Shown: in pieces, positions 9,506-17,891 of the stretch
How the letters are laid out: the number at the start of each line of letters is the position of its first letter
How positions within the stretch are numbered: position 1 is the first letter of the stretch
Assembly (NCBI GenBank): GCA_937124965.1
Contig: CAKZLB010000074.1
Coordinates: forward strand, 1 to 64,000
DNA: 64,000 nucleotides
Direction: 5' to 3'
Origin: an uncultured Bacteroidota bacterium
GTDB taxonomy: Bacteria; Bacteroidota; Bacteroidia; NS11-12g; UBA9320
Notes under the pieces: generated by a model
The model's input: only the letters and a program-made list of their open reading frames with translations
The model's database searches: none
Told to the model about the DNA's origin: nothing
Translations under genes and position numbers: made by a program

Positions 9506-10984
9506 TTGAGCAATTCTATTGTAAGGAAATTAGCAGGTGAAACTGCAGTTTATGGCATCACTCATACGCTAGGGAGACTAATTAATTTTCTTTTAGTTCC
9601 ATTTTATATCAAACTATTTACTGTTGCAGAGTATGGGGTAGTTAATACCTATTATTCTGTTGCCGGTTTTGCAATGGTTGTGCTGATGTATGGCATGGAA
9701 ACGGCATTTTTTAACTTTTCAAGAGAAGAAAAGCCTGAAAAAGTTTTTTCAACTGGACAGCGGTCACTTTTAGTAACAACATTGTTTATTGTTTTAATTG
9801 GTTTACTCTTTCAACAACAAGTTGCCAATTTTCTTGAACATCCCGAGCAAACTGTTTTTGTCAGAATTTTTATTTTTATAGTAGCTTTTGAGGCGCTCTC
9901 CAACCTTCCACTTGCTTGGTTAAGGCTTAATAAGCGGCCAATGCGTTTTGGTGCGGTTCGAATTATAAACATTCTAGTAAATGTCGGTTGCAACTTACTT
10001 TTCTTATTAGTATTTCCTTGGTTGGAGTCCAAAGGGTATTCTATTCCTATGTACAATCCTAATTTTGGTATTGGATACATATTCGTTTCAAACCTGCTCG
10101 CCAGCATTGTAATGTTTCTTTTATTACTTCCAGAATGGAAGGGGATTACTGAGGGTTTTGACAAAGAGTTGTGGAATAAAATGTGGAAATATGGCAGGCC
10201 ATTAGTTATCATTGGACTGGCTGGTATTGTTAATGAAATGATTGATCGTATTTTACTCTTGAAACTATTGCCAAGGTCCATCGCAGACTATGAAATAGGT
10301 GTGTATAGTGCGTTTTATAAGCTAAGCATGTTTATGACGATCTTCGTTCAGAGCTTTAGATTTGCCGCTGAACCCTTCTTTTTTGAACAGTCAAAAGGCG
10401 AAGAACCTAAAAAAATATATGCTAAAGTAATGCACTACTTCGTCATAGCTTTATCGGGAATATTTTTAACGACACTAGTGTTTTTAAATCAAATAGGGCC
10501 ACTTTTAATTACCAAAAAAGAGTATTGGGAGCACCCGTCAGCACTTTATCTAACACCAATACTACTCATGGCTAACCTATTTTTAGGAGTAATGTATAAT
10601 CTTAATATTTGGTATAAACTTAACGATAAAATGTATTTAGGAATGCGAATTTCCATCGCTGGTGCGTTAGGTACAATTTTGCTGAATGTTGTTTTAATTC
10701 CTTTAATAGGTATCGTCGGGTCCGCACTTGCTACACTTTTAGTATATTTTTCGATGGCGGTAGGTAGTTACCTTTTAGGTCAAAAGCATTACCGCGTACC
10801 ATACAACCTTAGAATTATTATATTTTACTTGGTATTGAGTGTTGTTTTGTATTTTATTTTCATGATAGTAAGCAGATATTTAGATAGTTATGAGTTATTA
10901 CTAGGCATCTTCACACTGTTGATATTTGGGGCAATTGTGTATTATATAGAACGTCCAACGAAAAACCGTAAGTTTGCCGCTTAG
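9506..10984 (+). CDS. oligosaccharide flippase / lipopolysaccharide biosynthesis protein (MATE/Wzx-like)
   Basis: 492 residues with 12-14 membrane helices. The opening (a Thr-x-x-Tyr-Gly helix, then [18 protein letters not shown]) is the classic N-terminus of the polysaccharide-transporter family that flips undecaprenyl-linked sugars across the inner membrane. The start is TTG at 9506; no ATG fits the family alignment better. The dUTPase gene begins one base after its stop, and the next four genes follow within a few bases, so this is the first gene of an envelope-biogenesis operon. The substrate is not predictable from sequence. Confidence 0.8.
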   Translation: MSNSIVRKLAGETAVYGITHTLGRLINFLLVPFYIKLFTVAEYGVVNTYYSVAGFAMVVLMYGMETAFFNFSREEKPEKVFSTGQRSLLVTTLFIVLIGLLFQQQVANFLEHPEQTVFVRIFIFIVAFEALSNLPLAWLRLNKRPMRFGAVRIINILVNVGCNLLFLLVFPWLESKGYSIPMYNPNFGIGYIFVSNLLASIVMFLLLLPEWKGITEGFDKELWNKMWKYGRPLVIIGLAGIVNEMIDRILLLKLLPRSIADYEIGVYSAFYKLSMFMTIFVQSFRFAAEPFFFEQSKGEEPKKIYAKVMHYFVIALSGIFLTTLVFLNQIGPLLITKKEYWEHPSALYLTPILLMANLFLGVMYNLNIWYKLNDKMYLGMRISIAGALGTILLNVVLIPLIGIVGSALATLLVYFSMAVGSYLLGQKHYRVPYNLRIIIFYLVLSVVLYFIFMIVSRYLDSYELLLGIFTLLIFGAIVYYIERPTKNRKFAA

Positions 10985-10985
10985 T

Positions 10986-11432
10986 ATGAAACCATCACTC
11001 GAGATATTAACTATTTGTGATTCTGATTTGCGCCTTCCAAAGCACGAAACAGAGTTTTCAGCTGGTGTAGATTTAAGAGCAAACATTTCGCAACCTATGG
11101 TTTTAGAAAGATTTGAACGAGGGCTTATTCCTACAGGTTTAAAGTTACAAATACCCGAAGGCTATGAAGCTCAAGTTCGACCAAGAAGTGGATTGGCGTT
11201 TAAACATGGAATAACGGTATTAAACTCGCCAGGTACTATCGATAGTGACTATCGCGGGGAAATAAAAGTATTGCTAATTAATTTAGGAAGCGAACCATTT
11301 ACTATTGAGCATGGCGATAGAATTGCTCAAATGGTTGTAGCCAACTATGAGAAAATAAAATTAAAAAAAGTTGAAGTATTACCCAAAACTGAGAGAGGTA
11401 GTGGAGGATACGGAAGCACAGGAAAAGGTTAA
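10986..11432 (+). CDS. dut: dUTP diphosphatase (dUTPase)
   Basis: 148 residues from the ATG at 10986. A longer in-frame TTG reading at 10974 would overlap the flippase stop and is not needed. All five trimeric dUTPase motifs are present in order: [25 protein letters not shown] (with the catalytic Asp and the Tyr that reads uracil), RIAQMVV and the C-terminal P-loop-like [10 protein letters not shown]. It hydrolyses dUTP to dUMP, keeping uracil out of DNA and supplying thymidylate synthesis. Length is typical. It sits between the flippase (1-base gap) and the nucleotidyltransferase (10-base gap), an arrangement I recall as common in Bacteroidetes although its metabolic logic is unclear. Confidence 0.95.
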   Translation: MKPSLEILTICDSDLRLPKHETEFSAGVDLRANISQPMVLERFERGLIPTGLKLQIPEGYEAQVRPRSGLAFKHGITVLNSPGTIDSDYRGEIKVLLINLGSEPFTIEHGDRIAQMVVANYEKIKLKKVEVLPKTERGSGGYGSTGKG

Positions 11433-11442
11433 AACAAAAACG

Positions 11443-12453
11443 ATGAATATTATAATTCCAATGGCCGGAATGGGTAAAAGAATGCGGCCACACACATTAA
11501 CAACTCCAAAACCACTATTGCCAATCGCTGGGAAGCCAATCGTAAGAAGGCTTGTTGAAGACATAGCAAAAGTGTGTGATGAAAAAATCGATAACATTGC
11601 TTTTATCATCGGACCGACATTTGGAAAAGAGGTAGAAGCAGACCTACACAATATAGCAGAGTCTTTAGGAGCAAAAGGGCACATTTGCTTTCAAGATGAG
11701 GCTCTAGGTACCGCACATGCTGTTTATTGTGCGAAACAAGTACTTGACGGAAACGTGATAGTTGGCTTTGCCGATACATTGTTCCGCGCTGATTTTACCA
11801 TTGATCCATCGAAAGACGGAGTTATTTGGGTGAAGCAAGTTGATGATCCTAGCGCGTTTGGCGTGGTGAAGTTAACCGAGGATAATGTAATTTCTGACTT
11901 TATTGAAAAACCAGTAGATTTCGTTTCGGACTTAGCAATCATAGGTATCTATTATTTTAAGGACGGTGCACGACTTAAGAAGGAAATTGAATACTTGTTG
12001 GAGAATGATATTCGTGAGAAAGGGGAGTATCAGCTCACAAATGCTCTCGAGAATATGAAAAGTGATGGGCTACAGTTTGTACCAGGAGAGGTTATAGAGT
12101 GGATGGATTGTGGTAACAAAAATGCTACGGTACATACAAATCAACGTGTTCTTGCAAACACAAAAGATGAGGTCTTAATTGCTTCATCGTCAAAATCAAA
12201 TGGTTCGACGATAATTGAACCTTGCTACATAGGTGAAAATGCTGTGATTGAAGACTCAACTATTGGCCCGTACGTTTCCATTGGAGATAATACAGTGGTT
12301 AAAAGATCCGTTATATCAAATAGCATCATTCAATGTCATACACAAATTGAAAATGCGAACTTTAAAAACTCAATGGTTGGAAACCATGTGATATACAATG
12401 GTGAGTCTGACCAATTGAGCATTAGTGATTACAGTACAATTAAAAATGATTAA
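11443..12453 (+). CDS. sugar-phosphate nucleotidyltransferase with C-terminal left-handed beta-helix
   Basis: 336 residues from the ATG at 11443; a longer frame from 11371 would overlap dut by 62 bases and adds a non-conserved tail. The N-terminal Rossmann-type domain carries the nucleotide-binding signature MAGMGKRMRP followed by TTPKPLLPI, as in glucose-1-phosphate thymidylyl/uridylyl transferases. The C-terminal part (from about residue 245) has hexapeptide-like repeats such as IEDSTIGPYVSIGDNTVV, typical of the left-handed beta-helix. It should form an NDP-sugar from a sugar-1-phosphate and an NTP in the cytoplasm. Its stop overlaps the next start (TAATG), which indicates translational coupling. 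The sugar specificity is not clear. Confidence 0.85.
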   Translation: MNIIIPMAGMGKRMRPHTLTTPKPLLPIAGKPIVRRLVEDIAKVCDEKIDNIAFIIGPTFGKEVEADLHNIAESLGAKGHICFQDEALGTAHAVYCAKQVLDGNVIVGFADTLFRADFTIDPSKDGVIWVKQVDDPSAFGVVKLTEDNVISDFIEKPVDFVSDLAIIGIYYFKDGARLKKEIEYLLENDIREKGEYQLTNALENMKSDGLQFVPGEVIEWMDCGNKNATVHTNQRVLANTKDEVLIASSSKSNGSTIIEPCYIGENAVIEDSTIGPYVSIGDNTVVKRSVISNSIIQCHTQIENANFKNSMVGNHVIYNGESDQLSISDYSTIKND

Positions 12454-14120
12454 TGATTAAACGATCTCTACTTTTTGGCTTGTATGTATTAATAGCACTT
12501 GCTGTTACTTCTTGTGCAAGTAAAAAGGGGGTTGCTACTAAATCTGATCTCAGTTTTTCAGATAAAGCACGCTTTGATGATTTTTATTTCAAGGCTTCAA
12601 AGGAAAAAGTATTGGGGAATTACACCCAAGCCGCAAAATATTTTGCAGAGGCTCTAAAAGTAGATCCTAAAAGCCACGCTGTAATGTACCAAATGGCGAA
12701 TTTAAATATGGCTGTATCAGGGTTTAATGACGCTGTTTATTGGTCGGAAAAGGCCATGTTGACCAATCCAGATTATAACTATTGGTATGCTGGTCAATTA
12801 GCTCAAGCATATAGTAAGGTTGGTCAATATGAAAAATCAGCACAGGTTTTTGAAATAATGATTGATCAGGAACCAGCTAAAAGCATGAGCTATGAAGAAG
12901 CTAGTAAACAATATATAAATGCACGAGAGTTCAAAAAGTCAATAAATGTACTTGAGTCTTATGTCTCACAGTTTGGGATAAATGAGGATGTTGCTAGACT
13001 TCTGGAAGGACTAAATTTTGAGATAGGTAAAAATAAAGAAGCCATTCAATGGATGGAAAAACTACTCGTCACAAAACCAGATGACAATCGTTTCAAAGGA
13101 TTGTTAGCCGAATCGTACATGCGTGATGGTCAAATGTCAAAAGCTAAGTCTATTTATTTACAAATTTTAAAAGAAACCCCTGCAAATGGTTATGCTAATT
13201 TCGGTTTGGCTGATTTGTACAAAAAAGAAAGATCTGAAGACAGTAGCTTCTACTTTCTGGGAACAGGGTTTAAAGATGTTGAAGTGCCTATTTCGTTAAA
13301 AATGAAAGTAATAGGAAGCTTTCTGCCGTATTTAAGAACTGATCCCAAAATGCTTGATAGAGCGCTTGAATTAACCAAAACATTAGTGGAGGTTCACCCT
13401 CAAGAAGAAAAAGCATACCTAACATACGGAGACATCTTACATGCATCAGGACGTTTTGTTGAAGCACGATCAGAAATTCTTAAAGCCGCTGAAATTGACC
13501 CAAGTAATATTAATATTTGGAGAAAACTTCTGAGTATCGATGATGAAATGAAAAACGACTCATTTTTAGTCTCAGATGCAAAACAAGCGTTAGACTATTT
13601 TCCGAACCAACCGTTTTTATACATCGTTCATGCTTTTGGAAGTTACCAGTTAAACAAGTTCGAAGAAGCTATTGCCTCTGCGGAAGAAGGACTCGAAATT
13701 GCGTACTTAAAGTCAGATAAAATTGATCTTTTAACAACAGTAGGAGACGCCAGTTACGAGTTAAATATGTTTGAAAAGTGTTTCGAAACGTATGACGAAA
13801 TTCTTGAACTAGATGGCAACAACGATGGTGCGCTTAATAATTATGCATATTACTTGTCGGAACAATCTGCCAATTTAGACTTAGCATTGGAGATGATTAA
13901 TAAAGCATTGGAGAAAAACCCCAATAGACCAACCTACCTAGATACCAAAGGATGGGTACTGTTCCAACTTGGAAAATATGATGAAGCGATTGTATTCTTG
14001 GAAAAAGCACATGGATTTTTTACTCGTGATGCGGAAGTGACTCGTCATTATGCCGAGTGCTTAATTAAAGTGGGACAAGTGGAAAAAGGGCAAAAACTTC
14101 TCAAAGAATTAAATAAATAA
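12453..14120 (+). CDS. TPR-repeat lipoprotein
   Basis: 555 residues with lipobox VTSC (Cys21). The mature protein is almost entirely tetratricopeptide repeats; recognisable units include YTQAAKYFAEALKVDPKSH near residues 57-75 and several near the C-terminus (for example LGKYDEAIVFLEKAHGF). TPR solenoids are protein-binding scaffolds, so this one probably organises envelope proteins at the outer membrane or in the periplasm. It overlaps the previous gene by one base and is followed after 6 bases by the DUF4292 lipoprotein. The partner is unknown, but the position next to an EnvC-like activator suggests a role in cell-wall or outer-membrane assembly. Confidence 0.85.
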   Translation: MIKRSLLFGLYVLIALAVTSCASKKGVATKSDLSFSDKARFDDFYFKASKEKVLGNYTQAAKYFAEALKVDPKSHAVMYQMANLNMAVSGFNDAVYWSEKAMLTNPDYNYWYAGQLAQAYSKVGQYEKSAQVFEIMIDQEPAKSMSYEEASKQYINAREFKKSINVLESYVSQFGINEDVARLLEGLNFEIGKNKEAIQWMEKLLVTKPDDNRFKGLLAESYMRDGQMSKAKSIYLQILKETPANGYANFGLADLYKKERSEDSSFYFLGTGFKDVEVPISLKMKVIGSFLPYLRTDPKMLDRALELTKTLVEVHPQEEKAYLTYGDILHASGRFVEARSEILKAAEIDPSNINIWRKLLSIDDEMKNDSFLVSDAKQALDYFPNQPFLYIVHAFGSYQLNKFEEAIASAEEGLEIAYLKSDKIDLLTTVGDASYELNMFEKCFETYDEILELDGNNDGALNNYAYYLSEQSANLDLALEMINKALEKNPNRPTYLDTKGWVLFQLGKYDEAIVFLEKAHGFFTRDAEVTRHYAECLIKVGQVEKGQKLLKELNK

Positions 14121-14126
14121 ACAATC

Positions 14127-14897
14127 ATGGAAGGGAATAGTCGAATAGTAATCCTCCTTTGTTTATTCTCATGCTTAAGTGCGGTTAGTTGTAAGTCGCG
14201 AAAACGAGTAACGGATTGTTCCGTAGTTCAAATCAACCTTGCCAAGAACGCAACAGAGCTATTAGAGGAGAGCCAATTAAACTTTGATGACCTAACTCTC
14301 AGAATAAAGGCTAACTATAAATCCGGATCAACGAATCAAGGATTTGCGATGAACCTTAAAATGAAAAAGGATTCGTTTGTTTTTGTTTCAATTCAAGTAA
14401 TGATTGAAGCGGCTCGTGCCTACATTACTAAAGATAGTTTTACAGTATTGGACCGCATCGGTAAAAAGTACTATCAAGGTGCAATATCTGATTTAAGCCA
14501 ATTCACAGGTCAAGAATTAACTTTGACTCAACTGCAAAACGTAATCGTTGGAAACCCAATGTACGCTGCAAGTTTATTTGCACTTAGGAACGATGAACTT
14601 AGGAATGATTTTCTTCAACATAACTCGAATGGTTTGAACAATAACATCCATTTAAGTGGTTGTTATAAATTGTTAGAGTCTGAGTTTAAATCCGTTCAAA
14701 GCACATCAAGCGCGACAATCCGTTACAGTAATTTTGCAAAGATTAAAGACCTTGGATTTATGCCTCAGTTACTTCAGTTTGATGGTACTAGTAAAGGTAA
14801 AGATATTCAAATGACGATGGAATACACTTCCGTTATAACAGATCCCATAACACCTTTCGTCTTTAAAGTTCCATCTAAATATGAAAAGGCGAATTAA
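14127..14897 (+). CDS. DUF4292 lipoprotein
   Basis: 256 residues with lipobox AVSC (Cys22). The body shows the LolB/LppX-like pattern recalled for DUF4292: a beta-sheet rich domain with FDDLTLRIKANYKSG, MNLKMKKDSFVFVSI and a long C-terminal strand pair (GKDIQMTMEYTSV). Such folds bind lipid or hydrophobic ligands. It probably sits at the outer membrane. The last 17 bases overlap the start of the EnvC-like gene, so the two are translated together. This TPR/DUF4292/EnvC order is one I recall as conserved across Bacteroidetes, which supports joint function in envelope maintenance. Confidence 0.8.
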   Translation: MEGNSRIVILLCLFSCLSAVSCKSRKRVTDCSVVQINLAKNATELLEESQLNFDDLTLRIKANYKSGSTNQGFAMNLKMKKDSFVFVSIQVMIEAARAYITKDSFTVLDRIGKKYYQGAISDLSQFTGQELTLTQLQNVIVGNPMYAASLFALRNDELRNDFLQHNSNGLNNNIHLSGCYKLLESEFKSVQSTSSATIRYSNFAKIKDLGFMPQLLQFDGTSKGKDIQMTMEYTSVITDPITPFVFKVPSKYEKAN

Positions 14898-16038
14898 CCT
14901 TGGTTTTTTATTTTTTTGCTTAGTATTTGTTTCAAATGCACAGAATACTAACGACTTAGAAAACAAATTACAAGATAACAAACGTAAACTTGCGCTTTCA
15001 AAAAGAGTTTTAAAAGAAACCAAATCTCAACAAAGATCAACTCTAAAGACACTAACTATTTACGAGAATCAGATTCGTTTAAGGAATGAGGTTTTGACTG
15101 AGTTAGAGAACGATTTACAACGCTTGGAATACTCCGTTGAAAGCGCAAAGGAGGAAATAAGTGGCATTACCAGTGAAATTTCTAGGATTAAACATGAATT
15201 CTCTGAATCAGTGATTGCAGGATATAAAAGCAATAAAAAACTCAGTAAGTTACATTACATTTTTCTCTCAAGCAGCTTTAACGACTTAATTCGACGCATT
15301 AACTACTTAGATCGTATTTTAGATTTTAGAAAACTGCAACTGGGCTTAATTGAAGAAAAAAAGAAAGAAAACTCGGTAAAAATTAATCGATTGATTAAAA
15401 CGCAAAAAGAACTTGCATCTTCTCGAGTAAAGAAGGCAGAGGAAATAGAACAACTAGCCCTCGACAAAGAAAACTATACGAGATTAATTAAAAATTTAAA
15501 ATCGAAAGAAGCTCAACTTGTTTCAGAAATTCAGCGACGCGAAAGATTGTCGCTAGAATTGCAAAACAAGATCAAAACTGCCATTTCAGAAGCTAAGTCA
15601 AAACGGGTCGAATCATCTAGCACAAGTGAAATAGTTAGTGGTTTTTCGCGTAAATCTCTACCATGGCCTGTAAATAATGGATACATATCTGAGAGATATG
15701 GTCGACACAAACATCAAGATTTTAAAAATGTCACTACTCAAAACAACGGTATAAATATACTGTGTGAGGAAAACACTAGTGCAACAGCGGTTCATACTGG
15801 TATTGTCAGTGCTATTATTGAGGTTCCTGGAATGCAGACAACGGTATTAGTTAAGCATGGGGAGTACTATTCAGTTTATGGTAACCTTTCATCGGTTGAA
15901 GTAGAAAGAGGTCAAACAGTAAAACTGAATGATATTATTGGTGTAGTGGGATCCAATGGAAATGGAATCACAGAATTACACTTTGAAATATGGAAGGGGA
16001 CAACAAAACTCAACCCTGAAAACTGGATTCAAGAGTAA
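14881..16038 (+). CDS. EnvC-like murein hydrolase activator with degenerate LytM/M23 domain
   Basis: 385 residues with a signal peptide ending at SNAQ (residue 21). Residues about 22-240 form long coiled coils rich in Lys, Glu and Leu. From about residue 258 comes a LytM/M23 domain (LPWPVNNGYISERYGRHKH). In active M23 enzymes zinc is held by HxxxD and HxH motifs; here the positions read NNGIN and VYGNL, so metal ligands are missing, as in E. coli EnvC, which activates amidases rather than cutting itself. A periplasmic activator of peptidoglycan amidases at division is therefore inferred. It closes the operon begun by the flippase. Confidence 0.85.
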   Translation: MKRRINLGFLFFCLVFVSNAQNTNDLENKLQDNKRKLALSKRVLKETKSQQRSTLKTLTIYENQIRLRNEVLTELENDLQRLEYSVESAKEEISGITSEISRIKHEFSESVIAGYKSNKKLSKLHYIFLSSSFNDLIRRINYLDRILDFRKLQLGLIEEKKKENSVKINRLIKTQKELASSRVKKAEEIEQLALDKENYTRLIKNLKSKEAQLVSEIQRRERLSLELQNKIKTAISEAKSKRVESSSTSEIVSGFSRKSLPWPVNNGYISERYGRHKHQDFKNVTTQNNGINILCEENTSATAVHTGIVSAIIEVPGMQTTVLVKHGEYYSVYGNLSSVEVERGQTVKLNDIIGVVGSNGNGITELHFEIWKGTTKLNPENWIQE

Positions 16039-16149
16039 CCTGTCTTTGTCATTATATTGTCTTGACGTTTAAATTCCATTATTTTCGTTTACTTCAGTCA
16101 ATGCTTAAGAATAGACGGTAAGTGAAGTATTTAAAATTAGAACGTTCAA

Positions 16150-17613
16150 ATGAATAAAGCAAGGGTATATAAGTTAGGGTTATTGGTATTGTGTATACTA
16201 TTTGGTCTACAAAACACAAAAGGGCAGTCGCTTCATATCATATACGATTTTCTAAAAGATGATATAACATTTTACCGAACTAAACCTGGAGAAGCTGAGC
16301 GAAAAGAAATTGCTAGTCCAGTGGTTGGACGAAATAAGTTGGTTACGGTTGAAGTAGTTAATTTCAATAAGTTCGTGTATGCTGCTGATGCAACGTATGT
16401 CTCAAAAGTTGTTGAAACGCAGTCAGATATGGGTTTCTTAGATATCGTTAGTCCTTTGGTTAATCCTTTGGGTTCTTCAGGATTCTTTTCGGCCTTAGGT
16501 GGGCAACTACCAACTGAAATTGGTCGTGGGGGAGTTTTAGCAAGCAGAGGAGCGAGTACAGCTTACGACGATATTCTGGATGCTTACAACAAACTGTCTG
16601 CTGTTGAACAAAGTATGAAATCAGTCCATTTTGCCATTGACAAGTTAAATAAATTGAAGTACAACCCGTATTTACCTACAGACACTATTGTGCGATTATC
16701 GAGTACAATTGTGTCTCAAATATTTAATAAGAACGTGATGAACCCTAGTGATTTTTCTGAAGTCATCAGTAGATTTAACACACAGTATACAAACTCTATG
16801 GCCAGCTTTAAAATGGCCTCAACGTCTTTTCTCAGAGAGTATAGTAATTACGCAAAATCTAGAGACGGGAGTTTCGAGGGAATTGGTTTGGACGAAACTG
16901 TTCGGGGGTTTAGTAAGGAAATTGAAACTGTATCAAAATCGTTTAACATAGATTATATAACGAACCAAATAGATTACTTGGAGACAGTCTATACTTCAAT
17001 TATCTCTACCAGCTTTAGTTTCAATAGCAGTCATGCGGCAAAAGATGATGAAATTGATTTAACGTTGAACTTTTATAAACTACCTCAAAATGAAAAAGGA
17101 GAATTTCAGGCTGCAAATAGAAACGGTTTAGATGCATTGTCAAAATTGAAGGAAAAAAGCATCAACATTATTGTTCGTGGAGACATTAAAGTTTCAACAA
17201 GCATAGGTATGGCGTTTCCGACGTTTGGTGCGAGTAAAGAATATATTTATCGTGATAGTTCAATTCGAGAAATCGACGGAAGCACGTTTAGCCCGAATTT
17301 AGGAGCATATGTGAACGTTTATCCGTATACTGGTAGAACATTTCAATTAGGTGGAAGTTTTGGAGTTGGTGTACCGCTTCAAGAAGAGCAGAAAAACGTT
17401 AACATGTTTATGGGCTTTTCTATGCTGTTTGGATCAGATAGTCGCGTAGCACTTCATGGTGGTGCCAGTTTAGGACAAGTAAAGGTATTGGGCGCAGGCT
17501 ATAGCTTAGGAGATCGGCTTGACCCAACTGACGCAGTTATTCCATTAAGAAATGTTTGGGAATGGGGTACTTTTATTGGCGTTTCTTTTAATATTGCTAA
17601 AGCTGGAAATTGA
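16150..17613 (+). CDS. exported protein with outer-membrane-type C-terminal region, unknown function
   Basis: 487 residues with a signal peptide (about 1-25, ending TKGQ). The middle (about 140-300) is helical and Ser/Asn-rich. The last 150 residues contain alternating strands with Gly and aromatic residues (VSTSIGMAFPTFG, NLGAYVNVYPYTG, LGGSFGVGVPL), which look like outer-membrane beta-barrel hairpins. The C-terminus does not end in the usual Phe. No known family is recognised. The stop codon overlaps the ATG of the next small gene, so both are co-transcribed. It has 111 bases of its own upstream region, separating it from the envelope operon. Confidence 0.65.
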   Translation: MNKARVYKLGLLVLCILFGLQNTKGQSLHIIYDFLKDDITFYRTKPGEAERKEIASPVVGRNKLVTVEVVNFNKFVYAADATYVSKVVETQSDMGFLDIVSPLVNPLGSSGFFSALGGQLPTEIGRGGVLASRGASTAYDDILDAYNKLSAVEQSMKSVHFAIDKLNKLKYNPYLPTDTIVRLSSTIVSQIFNKNVMNPSDFSEVISRFNTQYTNSMASFKMASTSFLREYSNYAKSRDGSFEGIGLDETVRGFSKEIETVSKSFNIDYITNQIDYLETVYTSIISTSFSFNSSHAAKDDEIDLTLNFYKLPQNEKGEFQAANRNGLDALSKLKEKSINIIVRGDIKVSTSIGMAFPTFGASKEYIYRDSSIREIDGSTFSPNLGAYVNVYPYTGRTFQLGGSFGVGVPLQEEQKNVNMFMGFSMLFGSDSRVALHGGASLGQVKVLGAGYSLGDRLDPTDAVIPLRNVWEWGTFIGVSFNIAKAGN

Positions 17614-17855
17614 TGAGTTGGATTTGGTATATCTTGTTAGGCGCGTTTTCGGGTTGGTTGACACAAAAATTGTTAAAGCGTGAGCCAAAGGGCTTTTTGA
17701 CTAATTTTATTCTAGGCGCTGTAGGCGGCTTTGTTGGTTCATGGGTTTTTAAATTACTTAAAATCAGTCCATCCTCAGGGAAGTTGGGCTTTATAATTAC
17801 AGCAGTTGTTGGAGCTGCAATAGTAGTTTGGGTTGCTGACAAACTTAGAGATTAA
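17613..17855 (+). CDS. small membrane protein, GlsB/YeaQ/YmgE (transglycosylase-associated) family
   Basis: 80 residues from the ATG at 17613, which overlaps the TGA of the preceding gene. Three short membrane helices carry Gly-rich faces: LLGAFSGWLTQKLL, FILGAVGGFVGSWVF and a final GFIITAVVGAAIVVWVAD. The G-x-x-G-W-L and GxxGGxxG patterns match the family linked to general stress in enteric bacteria. The biochemical role is unknown. Translational coupling to the outer-membrane-type protein suggests co-expression rather than a known complex. Confidence 0.75.
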   Translation: MSWIWYILLGAFSGWLTQKLLKREPKGFLTNFILGAVGGFVGSWVFKLLKISPSSGKLGFIITAVVGAAIVVWVADKLRD

Positions 17856-17891
17856 CGATAAAGGTAATTCAAGGAAATTTTTAATTTATGT

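Noticed and set aside
9811-10281. 156-codon minus-strand frame inside the flippase gene
   Set aside because: Antisense to a clear membrane-protein gene with strong family features.
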